Assembly (NCBI GenBank): GCA_964468205.1
Contig: CAYXVG010000145.1
Coordinates: 1 to 6,773, forward strand
Direction of reading: 5' to 3'
From: CAWELS01 sp964468205
GTDB taxonomy: Bacteria; Acidobacteriota; Terriglobia; Bryobacterales; Bryobacteraceae
Length of the DNA stretch: 6,773 bases
Position 1 is the stretch's first letter. Each line of letters starts with the position of its first letter. The notes beneath the pieces were generated by a model, which worked only from the letters and a program-made list of their open reading frames with translations, was not told the DNA's origin and did not search any database. A program made the position numbers and the translations under genes. Below, piece by piece: positions 1-5,849 of the stretch.

Positions 1-105
1 TTCCGATCTCCTCTGCCTGCCCCGGCGCAGACGCTAACCTCGCCAACTCCCGCTCGGCTAAAACTGCCCCCACGACACCCCGGCGCTCCCCCTGCCGATT
101 TCCAA
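1..105. other. Left-edge non-coding segment
   Basis: C-rich DNA in which I see no recognisable coding region, RNA gene or repeat on either strand. The first nine bases (TTCCGATCT) equal the 3' end of the common Illumina adapter. If this is a contig end, they may be leftover adapter rather than genome. The segment ends exactly where the insertion-sequence remnant begins with GTAAT at 106. Confidence 0.5.
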
Positions 106-209
106 GTAATGCCTCAGTCTCGGGGACGAAGTTTTGAAGATTCTGAAGATTTCGCTGAACATTTAGCGCCAAGTTCGGCACTCTACTCTGGGAGTTCGAA
201 CTGGAGCCG

Positions 210-479
210 ATGAGCGAAGGCGTCCTGCCGCCACTGAAGTTTGCCGGCCGTGAGTTTTCCACCGCCGATTTAGAACTGATCCGTTAGATCACTGCTGAGT
301 TTGCGGGCCTGGGCGTTACCGGGATTGCGCGTACGGCGTGTGGACTGCCAGAGTGGAAGCGGCTCAGCGGCGGGCTGAAGAACCCCCAATGCTGGCGGCT
401 GATCGAGCAATTGCCCGGACAGGGTCTGCTGCGGTTGCCCGAGCGGCGGGGCGCTGGGGCGCCGGGGCGTATCGCCAAA
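210..479 (+). pseudogene. DUF4338/DruA-like N-terminal fragment (copy A)
   Basis: The reading frame opens at ATG 210, four bases after a GGAG ribosome-binding site (203-206), and starts MSEGVLPPLKFAGREFS. It meets an in-frame TAG at 285-287 (codon 26). Read through the stop, it continues with ITAEFAGLGVTGIARTACG, then EWKRLSGGLKN, then LLRLPERRGAGAPGR. This order (FT..EL..IR, a vC....W..p.G.LK segment, then GL..LP..R) resembles the N-terminus of transposon-linked DUF4338 proteins, from memory of the family. The stop codon and the loss of the C-terminal part make it a pseudogene. The same stop is in copy B. It gives no support for a Druantia defence locus. Confidence 0.5.
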
Positions 480-486
480 GAGCCTG

Positions 487-879
487 TATGGGAATCAACT
501 CATCACCCAGGTAGTCTTCCTGCATTACCGGCAAGGCATTCCGATGGGTCGATTGTGTGATCAACCCGGGGTGGGCCCGGGCGCCATTTTCGACATCCTG
601 CACCGCATGGCGACGCTATTCCGGGGCGTGACTGCCCGGTTGATCGAGGAGTACCGGCAGGCTCCGGTGCGGCACGCCGGCGAGACCAGTTGGCGCACCG
701 GCGGCCGCTCGGGCTACGCCTGGCTGTTCGCCAGCGCGACGGTGAACCTGTTACTGTTCCGCGCGACGCGTTCGGCGCAAGTGCCCACGGAGGTGTTGGG
801 GACCGAAGCCTTAGGCGGCGTGCTGGTGGTGGACCGCTACAACGGCTACAATCAGTCCCCCTGCGCGCTGCAATACTGT
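487..879 (+). pseudogene. IS66-family transposase fragment (copy A)
   Basis: A plus-strand frame (about 131 codons) that reads as the beginning of the IS66 TnpC/DDE domain: YGNQLITQVVFLHYRQGIP near the start, then LIEEYRQAPVRHAGETSWR, SGYAWLF, and VLVVDRYNGYNQSPCALQYC at the end. In IS66 transposases HADET carries the first catalytic aspartate; here it is HAGET, so that residue (codon 679-681) is Gly. The second aspartate, in VVDRY (832-834), is kept. The segment with the catalytic Glu and the usual (W/Y)AHL after QYC is missing, and the frame ends in unrelated sequence at 912. It lies in a different frame from the DUF4338-like piece, so the junction near 480-487 is a deletion or frameshift scar. 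Confidence 0.8.
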
Positions 880-881
880 TG

Positions 882-909
882 CCCATTATGGTGTGCACTA
901 CATAATGGG
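882..909. repeat. 28-bp near-perfect palindrome at the IS/pseudogene junction
   Basis: CCCATTATG (882-890) and CATAATGGG (901-909) are perfect 9-bp inverted arms around GTGTGCACTA, whose core GTGCAC is itself palindromic. It starts three bases after IS66 similarity ends and lies about 17 bases from where the DUF5060 similarity starts on the other strand. It could be a short palindromic element, a protein-binding dyad or a rearrangement scar; the sequence does not decide between these. There is no U-tract to make it a typical terminator. Confidence 0.7.
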
Positions 910-925
910 TAACTTCTCGTGAGCG

Positions 926-1279
926 CCGAAGCAGATAACGCTCGTTTACGTACTCGAGGCGGCCTTTGCGATATAGCTCGGGCCCATCAGCGGGAGAATT
1001 TCTGACCTCAAACGTCCCTTCCTGCTCATTCAATTTCGCTCGGGGACTCTCGGTCCGCTAGACCCATGAGCTGTTGGCGTCCGCTGAAAAACGGACCTTC
1101 CAGACGGTTCCGTCGATACCCCCTTGCCCGTCCCCATCGTAGAAACCGGGCACGCGGTAGGACTCCCCGTCGGGCGCGGTGAAGATAACTTCGAATGGGA
1201 TGGCGAAAGGATTCGGAGTGCCGAGTCCCTTCGAAGCGGGCTCAGGAAACGAAAGCTCAATCCTGGACCAGCGCGCGTA
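926..1279 (-). pseudogene. DUF5060-domain protein fragment (glycoside-hydrolase-associated)
   Basis: One minus-strand frame from about 1279 to 926 (118 codons) reads RWSRIELSFPEP, then TPNPFAIPFEVIFTAPDG, ESYRVPGFYDGDG, TVWKVRFSADANSSWV, stop, RTESPRAKLNEQEGTFEV, and finally GPELYRKGRLEYVNERYLL. The order NPF, FTAPDG, VPGFYDGDG, WKVRF, W-x-(Y)-RT, EGTFEV matches the immunoglobulin-like DUF5060 module found in front of DUF4038-type glycoside-hydrolase domains in exported polysaccharide-degrading enzymes. The single in-frame TAG (1058-1060, codon 74) falls where this family usually has Tyr. The signal peptide at the N-terminal side and the whole catalytic part downstream are missing, so the gene is dead. 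Family assignment is from motif memory. It lies downstream of the receptor on the same strand, consistent with a former carbohydrate-use operon. Confidence 0.75.
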
Positions 1280-1280
1280 G

Positions 1281-1303
1281 GCGGCGGAGTTTGGCTCCGC
1301 CGC
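1281..1303 (-). terminator. GC-rich hairpin downstream of the receptor (possible terminator or REP-like element)
   Basis: GCGGCGGAG (1281-1289) and CTCCGCCGC (1295-1303) form a perfect 9-bp stem with the five-base loop TTTGG. It sits 67 bases beyond the receptor stop codon, one base after another minus-strand stop (TAA, 1304-1306), and directly before the DUF5060 remnant. There is no run of T on the downstream side, so it is not a classic intrinsic terminator. A similar GGCGG/CCGCC hairpin at 6421-6437 makes a dispersed REP-like element equally plausible. Confidence 0.45.
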
Positions 1304-1370
1304 TTACATGGAGATGGCTCCCCAGATCAGGCAGCCAAGGAAGGCGATCCAGTTACGTACCGGCCATTCC

Positions 1371-4300
1371 TTAAAACTCGAACTTCAGTCCAACCTGCAT
1401 GATTCGTCCCGGACCGGCGCCGGTGATCCGGCCGAAGGTTCCCGCGCTGTTGAGGTTGTTGCGCGGCTGTGCGAAGTCCGGCCGGTTAAAGGCGTTGAAC
1501 ATCTCCCAGCGAAACTGCAGCGTCTTGTCCTCGGTCACGAAGAACTTCTTTTTCAGTGAGAGATCGAAATTCACTGTGCCGGGTCCGATGAGAATGTTGC
1601 GCGCGGCATTGCCGAATTCGCCTATGCGGTTCGGGACGAACTGGCTTGTGTCGAAGTACCGCTGCAGAAGCTCGTTCCTGCTGCGATCGGTCGGCAGACT
1701 GGGGTCCCCCAGCAAATCCGGCCGGTCGTCGGCCCGTTGCCGCCCCCGCAGTGAGCGGTCTTGCCCGGTCGCCACCGTAAACGGTTGCCCGTCCTGCAGG
1801 GTCGCAATGCCAGCGAACTGCCAGCCGCCGAAAATGTGGCGCACGGCGCCGGGACTTGTGGTGAACTGCGGCAGATCATAGATCCAGGAGGTCACCAGGC
1901 GATGCCGGATGTCGTGATCGCTCAGTCCGCGGTCCAGCCGCCGGTCCGTTGGATCTTGCAGCTCCCAATGTGCCACGTTGCCGGTGCCCACTTCGTCGAT
2001 CGCCTTCGAGTAGGCGTAGCCCAGGGTGAATCCAAGATCTTGCCCAAAGCGCCTGCGCACCGTCACCTGAAGGGCATGATAGTTGGAGTTCGCGTCGTTG
2101 CTGTAGCCGAAGAGAGACCCGAAGGTCGGGAACAAGGGACGCCGCTCGTCGGTATTGCCTAACGTGGACTCACCAGGAATAAACGTCGCCGGATTCAGGT
2201 CCCGGGCGACGGTGATCTTCCGCCCCAATGCGGCCGCGTAGGTGAGCTCCAGCAACGTCCCTCCCCAGATCTCCTGATCCACCGTGAAGTTGATGTTTTG
2301 CGTGTAGGAGTTCTGCATCTCGCCGATGAAAGAAGACTCCAGCAAAATGGGGAACGCGAAGACGGCCTCGCTCAGATCCGCGAGCGGAACGCCGCCCGGC
2401 CCAAAGGGGACTTCCACGAGTCTTAGGGGATCGCTCAGCGGACCTAGATCGCGGGTCACCAGTTTGCCTGCAAACGGCTGTGTCGGCTGCGTGGTAGCCT
2501 GGCCGATCAGCGGGTCGTAACTGATCCCGTATCCTCCGCGAAGGCTGGTCTTGCCGTTGCCGAAGAGGTCATAGGCAAAGCCAATGCGAGGACCAGCATT
2601 AACAGCGTCTCGCTGCAGGGAAAAGGCGTCATCCTTATCAAACACCAACCCCGTGGGAGCCGTGGGAATGAAAGTTGATTGCTCCCCCGGCACAAACGCC
2701 GCAAACTGTCCGCTCTCGGTGCGGAACGGTTCGTAGATCTCCCAGCGAAGACCGAGGTTCAGGCTCAGACGGGGTGTGACCCTCCAATTATCCTGAACGT
2801 AGAAGTTGAAGATGGAGTAGCGATTGTCGATCTCAAAGAAGGGCTCCAAATCCAGACGCGCGATTTGACCCAGGTAAAAATCGGCGAACGGGTTCTGGGT
2901 GAAGGTGCCGTCAAAGCGAAATATATCCTTGGTGTGCCCGCCCTCAACGGTCAAATACGAGTTGCGCTGAAACCCGCCGCCGATTTTGATTTCGTGTCTG
3001 CCCCGAAACCAGCTCAGGTCCCCCGCGGCGTCGTAATTCTTGCTGACATTGTCGTTGATCTGCCCGGGATGGCCTGTCAGCCTTCCCCCGATAAACAATT
3101 GTGGAAGGGCTGGCGGACCGCCGGATGAGATGAAGTTCGAGCCAAAATCGGCGAGGGTTTGCGCCGGGTCGAAGTTCCCTAGGGCGGTCTTATACCATGT
3201 GAAGCCGAAACGCCCGTTCAGAAGCACTTGCGGCGAGAAGACGCGCCGGTGGCTGACTGTGATGTTGTGGTTGCGGTCGAACGTGGTATTCGTGGCGTAG
3301 GTGTCGATGTTGCCAGCCCCAAAGGGGTTGAACCGCTCCGGATTATCGAAAGAATAGCGGACGCTGGTGCGGTCAGACTCCGAGAAATCGTAGTCGCCAC
3401 GCACCATTATCGTCCGGCTGCTTTGCGCGCGAGACACCTGTTTGACATACGCCCCATTGGGTTGATTGGGCAGAGGAAACAGCCCCAGCAGATTTCCCGC
3501 TACAGGATCAAGGCGGCTGGCCGGAATGACACTGTTGGGGAACGGATTTCCCGTGAGGGGGTCCACGGGAATCGCATCCCGCGTGTTTGAGAAGTCGCCC
3601 GCCCGCTCCGCCTCAGTGGGGGGAAAAGCGGAGGACTGTACTTGGTCAGAGCGCTGTTCCACCCCTTGAAAGGTGAAAAAGAAAAACGCCCGGTCACGCT
3701 GGATAGGGCCGCCGATGGTGCCGCCGAACTGGTTGTAACGCAACTTGGGGACGGTTGCGGCGAAGAAACTGCGCGCATCCAGAACGTCGTTTCTCAGGTA
3801 GTTCCAAGCCGAGCCGTGAAACTTGTTGGTCCCGCTGCGCGTGATCAGGCTCACGGCTGCGGCGCCGCGCCCGTACTCAGCGCTCATGCCACTGGTAATG
3901 AGCTTCACTTCCTGCAAAGCTTCGGGAGGGGGCGGCATTAAAGTCTGCCCGCGGTGAGTGTAGTACATCGCCGCTCCGTCCAACGTGACGTTGGTGGAGT
4001 AAGACCGCTGGCCGTTGACATTGATCTGTTGCTGCCCCGGCCCGTCGGAGAGAGCCACGCGAGTCACGCTGGGCATGAGAGAGGCCAAGGACAGGACATT
4101 ACGCCGTCCAACGACCGGCAGGTCCAGCATCTGCTGCGTCTCCATAAGGCTCTCCACGGTAGCGGACGTGGTGTTCACGGGGGAAACCGCCGCACTCACA
4201 TTTACGGTCTCCGTAACCGCTCCTATTTCCAGGGCGATGGTCAACCGAACCATCTGATTCTGCGTGATCTCCACCCCGCTTCTTACATAACGCTTGAAGC

Positions 4301-4565
4301 CCGCGTGCTCCACTTCCACCGTGTAGCTTCCTACGGGCAGTGAGCGCAGCCGAAACTCTCCGGCTTCATTAGACGTGTTGGTAAAGCGCTGGCCGGTCGC
4401 TGTGTTCACGACCGCCACCTCCACATCCGGAATCAGCCCTGACTGGGCATCCATAACCGTGCCCTGAATCTGCCCCGTAGTCACCTGAGCATGCATCCAA
4501 GACGAAACCGAACCGCCACCGCACAGCAAAGCTACTGATAGCAAACTAGTTCGCGAGATCCTCAT
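1371..4565 (-). CDS. TonB-dependent outer-membrane receptor, Oar/SusC-like with carboxypeptidase-regulatory-like domain
   Basis: An intact 1064-residue outer-membrane receptor, probably importing an oligosaccharide or other large nutrient across the outer membrane with TonB/ExbBD energy; the substrate cannot be read from the sequence. Residues 1-26 form a signal peptide (MRIS, a hydrophobic run, cleavage likely after MHA). Residues about 31-118 are a CarboxypepD_reg-type beta-sandwich (GQIQGTVMD, LPVGSYTVEVEHAGF). About 134-245 is the plug (INVNGQRS, VTLDGA, ALQEVKL, SAEYGRG, ITRSGTNKFHGSAW). The rest is the beta-barrel, ending VGLKFEF with the terminal Phe expected for barrel assembly. Length and domain order fit the large acidobacterial paralogous family. 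The start ATG at 4565 has a GGTGAGG-like Shine-Dalgarno about four bases upstream and is preceded by a strong promoter. No frameshift or internal stop is present. Its neighbours are a dead DUF5060 gene downstream and an IS remnant upstream. Confidence 0.95.
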   Translation of the reverse strand: MRISRTSLLSVALLCGGGSVSSWMHAQVTTGQIQGTVMDAQSGLIPDVEVAVVNTATGQRFTNTSNEAGEFRLRSLPVGSYTVEVEHAGFKRYVRSGVEITQNQMVRLTIALEIGAVTETVNVSAAVSPVNTTSATVESLMETQQMLDLPVVGRRNVLSLASLMPSVTRVALSDGPGQQQINVNGQRSYSTNVTLDGAAMYYTHRGQTLMPPPPEALQEVKLITSGMSAEYGRGAAAVSLITRSGTNKFHGSAWNYLRNDVLDARSFFAATVPKLRYNQFGGTIGGPIQRDRAFFFFTFQGVEQRSDQVQSSAFPPTEAERAGDFSNTRDAIPVDPLTGNPFPNSVIPASRLDPVAGNLLGLFPLPNQPNGAYVKQVSRAQSSRTIMVRGDYDFSESDRTSVRYSFDNPERFNPFGAGNIDTYATNTTFDRNHNITVSHRRVFSPQVLLNGRFGFTWYKTALGNFDPAQTLADFGSNFISSGGPPALPQLFIGGRLTGHPGQINDNVSKNYDAAGDLSWFRGRHEIKIGGGFQRNSYLTVEGGHTKDIFRFDGTFTQNPFADFYLGQIARLDLEPFFEIDNRYSIFNFYVQDNWRVTPRLSLNLGLRWEIYEPFRTESGQFAAFVPGEQSTFIPTAPTGLVFDKDDAFSLQRDAVNAGPRIGFAYDLFGNGKTSLRGGYGISYDPLIGQATTQPTQPFAGKLVTRDLGPLSDPLRLVEVPFGPGGVPLADLSEAVFAFPILLESSFIGEMQNSYTQNINFTVDQEIWGGTLLELTYAAALGRKITVARDLNPATFIPGESTLGNTDERRPLFPTFGSLFGYSNDANSNYHALQVTVRRRFGQDLGFTLGYAYSKAIDEVGTGNVAHWELQDPTDRRLDRGLSDHDIRHRLVTSWIYDLPQFTTSPGAVRHIFGGWQFAGIATLQDGQPFTVATGQDRSLRGRQRADDRPDLLGDPSLPTDRSRNELLQRYFDTSQFVPNRIGEFGNAARNILIGPGTVNFDLSLKKKFFVTEDKTLQFRWEMFNAFNRPDFAQPRNNLNSAGTFGRITGAGPGRIMQVGLKFEF

Positions 4566-4591
4566 GGCCCCTCACCCCCTACCTGATCTGC

Positions 4592-4610
4592 ATATCACAA
4601 TATATGATAT
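4592..4610. promoter_or_regulatory. AT-rich dyad, possible repressor operator in the receptor 5' UTR
   Basis: ATATCA (4592-4597) and TGATAT (4605-4610) are inverted arms separated by seven bases. This AT-rich patch stands out in a GC-rich region. It lies roughly 10-30 bases downstream of the predicted transcription start and about 27 bases before the start codon, a good place for a repressor to block transcription. TATATCATATA-like sites are typical of some GntR-family regulators, but no regulator gene is in the window, so the binding protein is a guess. Confidence 0.45.
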
Positions 4611-4627
4611 ACTTTTACTGTGTCGCG

Positions 4628-4656
4628 ATTATACCACTGCTCAGGGGGAATGTCAA
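4628..4656 (-). promoter_or_regulatory. Consensus sigma-70 promoter of the receptor gene
   Basis: Read on the minus strand: TTGACA (4656-4651), a spacer of exactly 17 bases (4650-4634), then TATAAT (4633-4628). Both hexamers and the spacing are the full housekeeping-sigma consensus. Transcription should begin near 4621, giving a leader of about 55 bases before the ATG at 4565. The left end of IS remnant copy B lies only 19 bases upstream of the -35 box, so any activator sites further upstream would have been displaced. Confidence 0.85.
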
Positions 4657-4779
4657 GGGCTTTTGCAGGAGCTTTGTAATGCCTCAGTCTCGGGGACGAA
4701 GTTTTGAAGATTCTGAAGATTTCGCTGAACATTTAGCGCCAAGTTCGGCACTCTACTCTGGGAGTTCGAACTGGAGCCG

Positions 4780-5049
4780 ATGAGCGAAGGCGTCCTGCCG
4801 CCACTGAAGTTTGCCGGCCGTGAGTTTTCCACCGCCGATTTAGAACTGATCCGTTAGATCACTGCTGAGTTTGCGGGCCTGGGCGTTACCGGGATTGCGC
4901 GTACGGCGTGTGGACTGCCAGAGTGGAAGCGGCTCAGCGGCGGGCTGAAGAACCCCCAATGCTGGCGGCTGATCGAGCAATTGCCCGGACAGGGTCTGCT
5001 GCGGTTGCCCGAGCGGCGGGGCGCTGGGGCGCCGGGGCGTATCGCCAAA
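4780..5049 (+). pseudogene. DUF4338/DruA-like N-terminal fragment (copy B)
   Basis: Identical to the fragment at 210-479. ATG is at 4780 after GGAG (4773-4776), the in-frame TAG is at 4855-4857, and the rest of the gene is lost. The shared nonsense codon shows that the element was already broken before it was duplicated. Confidence 0.5.
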
Positions 5050-5056
5050 GAGCCTG

Positions 5057-5300
5057 TATGGGAATCAACTCATCACCCAGGTAGTCTTCCTGCATTACCG
5101 GCAAGGCATTCCGATGGGTCGATTGTGTGATCAACCCGGGGTGGGCCCGGGCGCCATTTTCGACATCCTGCACCGCATGGCGACGCTATTCCGGGGCGTG
5201 ACTGCCCGGTTGATCGAGGAGTACCGGCAGGCTCCGGTGCGGCACGCCGGCGAGACCAGTTGGCGCACCGGCGGCCGCTCGGGCTACGCCTGGCTGTTCG
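5057..5300 (+). pseudogene. IS66-family transposase fragment (copy B, shorter)
   Basis: The same frame as 487-730: from YGNQLITQVV through LIEEYRQAPVRHAGETSWR to SGYAWLF, after which similarity stops. The Gly at 5249-5251 replaces the first catalytic aspartate. The second aspartate (VVDRY), still present in copy A, is cut off here. Confidence 0.8.
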
Positions 5301-5306
5301 GCGGGA

Positions 5307-5336
5307 AAACCCGGGTACAGCCCGCGCGTTCCCCAT
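5307..5336. repeat. 30-bp dispersed repeat, copy 1
   Basis: Begins AAACCCGGGTACAGCC and ends CGCGTTCCCCAT; an identical 30-base copy lies at 5478-5507, 171 bases away. It contains the palindrome ACCCGGGT (5309-5316), and GCGGG (5301-5305) can pair with CCCGC (5321-5325) around it, a REP-like fold. It directly abuts the broken end of IS remnant copy B. Confidence 0.8.
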
Positions 5337-5411
5337 AATCGGCATCTCCCGCCACGGCGCATCACATCACACACCCCTACGCCAGCCCGGCGCGAACCTC
5401 ACGCGGCAAGC

Positions 5412-5440
5412 TGTAATGGACCCCAAAAACTGGACACGAA
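5412..5440 (+). repeat. IS3-family-like terminal inverted repeat (orphan)
   Basis: The stretch TGTAATGGACCCCAAAAACT followed by GGACACGAA resembles the ends of many IS3-family elements (TG...GACCCC-AAAA-TGGACA), from memory of the family. No transposase and no opposite end are present in the window, so this is probably the scar of a deleted element. Confidence 0.4.
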
Positions 5441-5477
5441 ATTGGCCTTTTCTTAAGTGGTGGTAAAACCCGGGGGT

Positions 5478-5507
5478 AAACCCGGGTACAGCCCGCGCGT
5501 TCCCCAT
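5478..5507. repeat. 30-bp dispersed repeat, copy 2
   Basis: Identical to 5307-5336. It is preceded by a partial third unit (AAAACCCGGGGG, 5465-5476), giving a small local cluster. Confidence 0.8.
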
Positions 5508-5517
5508 TTTCCCAAAT

Positions 5518-5562
5518 CCTCCGTGCCCTCAGCGCCCCCTTTTGTGCCCTCTGTGGTTAAGA
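5518..5562. repeat. CCGTGCCCTC / TGTGCCCTCTGTGG dispersed repeat
   Basis: Two degenerate units, CCGTGCCCTCAG (5521-5532) and TGTGCCCTCTGTGG (5543-5556). The other strand reads CCACAGAGGGCACA, a low-complexity intergenic repeat type seen in many environmental bacterial genomes and often mis-called as tiny HRGHGG-rich proteins. It is not a gene. Confidence 0.5.
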
Positions 5563-5575
5563 GTCACCCCCCATT

Positions 5576-5676
5576 TCCCCCGACCAACCCAACAACTTCC
5601 AGCCAAAAACTTGACTCGACCTCCCTTAATAATAAGAAGTGGTCGTCTATTTCGGGCCGGCATCTGACTCCCAAAG
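5576..5676. repeat. ~100-bp dispersed repeat, copy 1
   Basis: Aligns with 6675-6773 with scattered mismatches and small gaps. Twenty-five bases (5594-5618) are identical to 6694-6718; other shared blocks are AATAATA-AGAAGT, CGTCTATTTC, GGCC-CAT and CTC-CAAAG. The two copies bracket the small membrane-protein gene in the same orientation. Confidence 0.75.
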
Positions 5677-5700
5677 GAGCCACGGAGTTCGGAGGTCTTT

Positions 5701-5817
5701 GACACGGATCTACCGCGGATCTACCCACGGATCTACCACGGAGCCACGGATCTCACCGGATCTCCGGATCTGGATCTGTCGCACGGATCTGGATCTGTCC
5801 GGATCCGTAAAACGGAT
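5701..5817. repeat. Cluster of CGGATCT motifs
   Basis: CGGATCT occurs at 5705, 5716, 5728, 5747, 5757, 5765 and 5784. GGATCT without the leading C occurs at 5772 and 5791, and CGGATCC or CGGATG at 5800 and 5813. The early units are spaced 11-12 bases and share ACGGATCTACC. It lies between the ~100-bp repeat and the stop codon of the small gene. It is a low-complexity repeat and I see no evidence that it is coding. Confidence 0.7.
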
Positions 5818-5849
5818 GTGTGAAGGTTTTGAGTGCTCCGGCCGAGCAC

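Larger units (their letters stand above)
106..879 (+). mobile_element. Insertion-sequence remnant, copy A (DUF4338-like plus IS66-like pieces)
   Basis: A decayed mobile element. Its first 625 bases (106-730) recur without a mismatch at 4676-5300; the bases before the two copies differ (CCAA versus CTTT), so 106 is a sharp left end. That end reads GTAATGCC, and IS66-family ends typically start with GTAA. A leader with the 10-bp palindrome AGTTCGAACT (193-202) is followed by two coding pieces in different frames: a DUF4338-like N-terminus (from 210) and an IS66-type transposase segment (from about 487). No right terminal inverted repeat was found; similarity stops at about 879, next to a palindrome. 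The element is an internally rearranged, truncated and inactive copy. Confidence 0.75.
4676..5300 (+). mobile_element. Insertion-sequence remnant, copy B (625-bp perfect repeat of 106-730)
   Basis: Base-for-base the same as 106-730, including the GTAAT left end, the AGTTCGAACT palindrome (4763-4772), the TAG that breaks the DUF4338-like frame and the Gly that replaces the transposase aspartate. It stops after CTGTTCG (5300), 149 bases earlier than copy A, and runs straight into a dispersed GGCGGGAAAA-type repeat. It lies head to head with the receptor gene. No right-hand inverted repeat is present, so it cannot move by itself. Confidence 0.85.
5301..5849. other. Repeat-rich non-coding region
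   Basis: About 550 bases with no credible gene. Short open frames on both strands are made of repeat sequence and lack recognisable protein features. It contains two copies of a 30-bp repeat, an IS3-like end, a CCGTGCCCTC-type repeat, one copy of a ~100-bp dispersed repeat and a cluster of CGGATCT motifs, each listed separately. Confidence 0.7.

Noticed and set aside
210..479. DruA-type Druantia defence gene
   Set aside because: The DUF4338-like similarity is partial, contains a stop codon and is joined to IS66 transposase sequence in two copies. This fits a transposon remnant, and no other Druantia component is present.
503..1033. 176-codon minus-strand ORF as a real gene
   Set aside because: Its N-terminal third is the tail of the DUF5060 pseudogene, and the rest is antisense of the IS66 remnant. 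It starts with TTG in mid-domain.
1622..4343. Several plus-strand and alternative-frame ORFs of 60-160 codons inside the receptor region
   Set aside because: They are shadows of the receptor gene in GC-rich DNA, with no recognisable domains and low-complexity composition.
106..5300. Complete composite transposon made of two IS copies around the receptor
   Set aside because: Both copies lack a right end and a working transposase, and the copies have different lengths. Present mobility as a composite transposon is therefore not supported.
5611..5639. Promoter in the ~100-bp repeat (TTGACT followed by TAATAATA)
   Set aside because: The AT-rich box is only 12-13 bases from TTGACT, and no good -10 box is found at 16-18 bases in either copy.
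5701..5817. CRISPR array
   Set aside because: The units are only about 7-12 bases with irregular spacing and no spacer-sized unique segments, and no cas gene is present.
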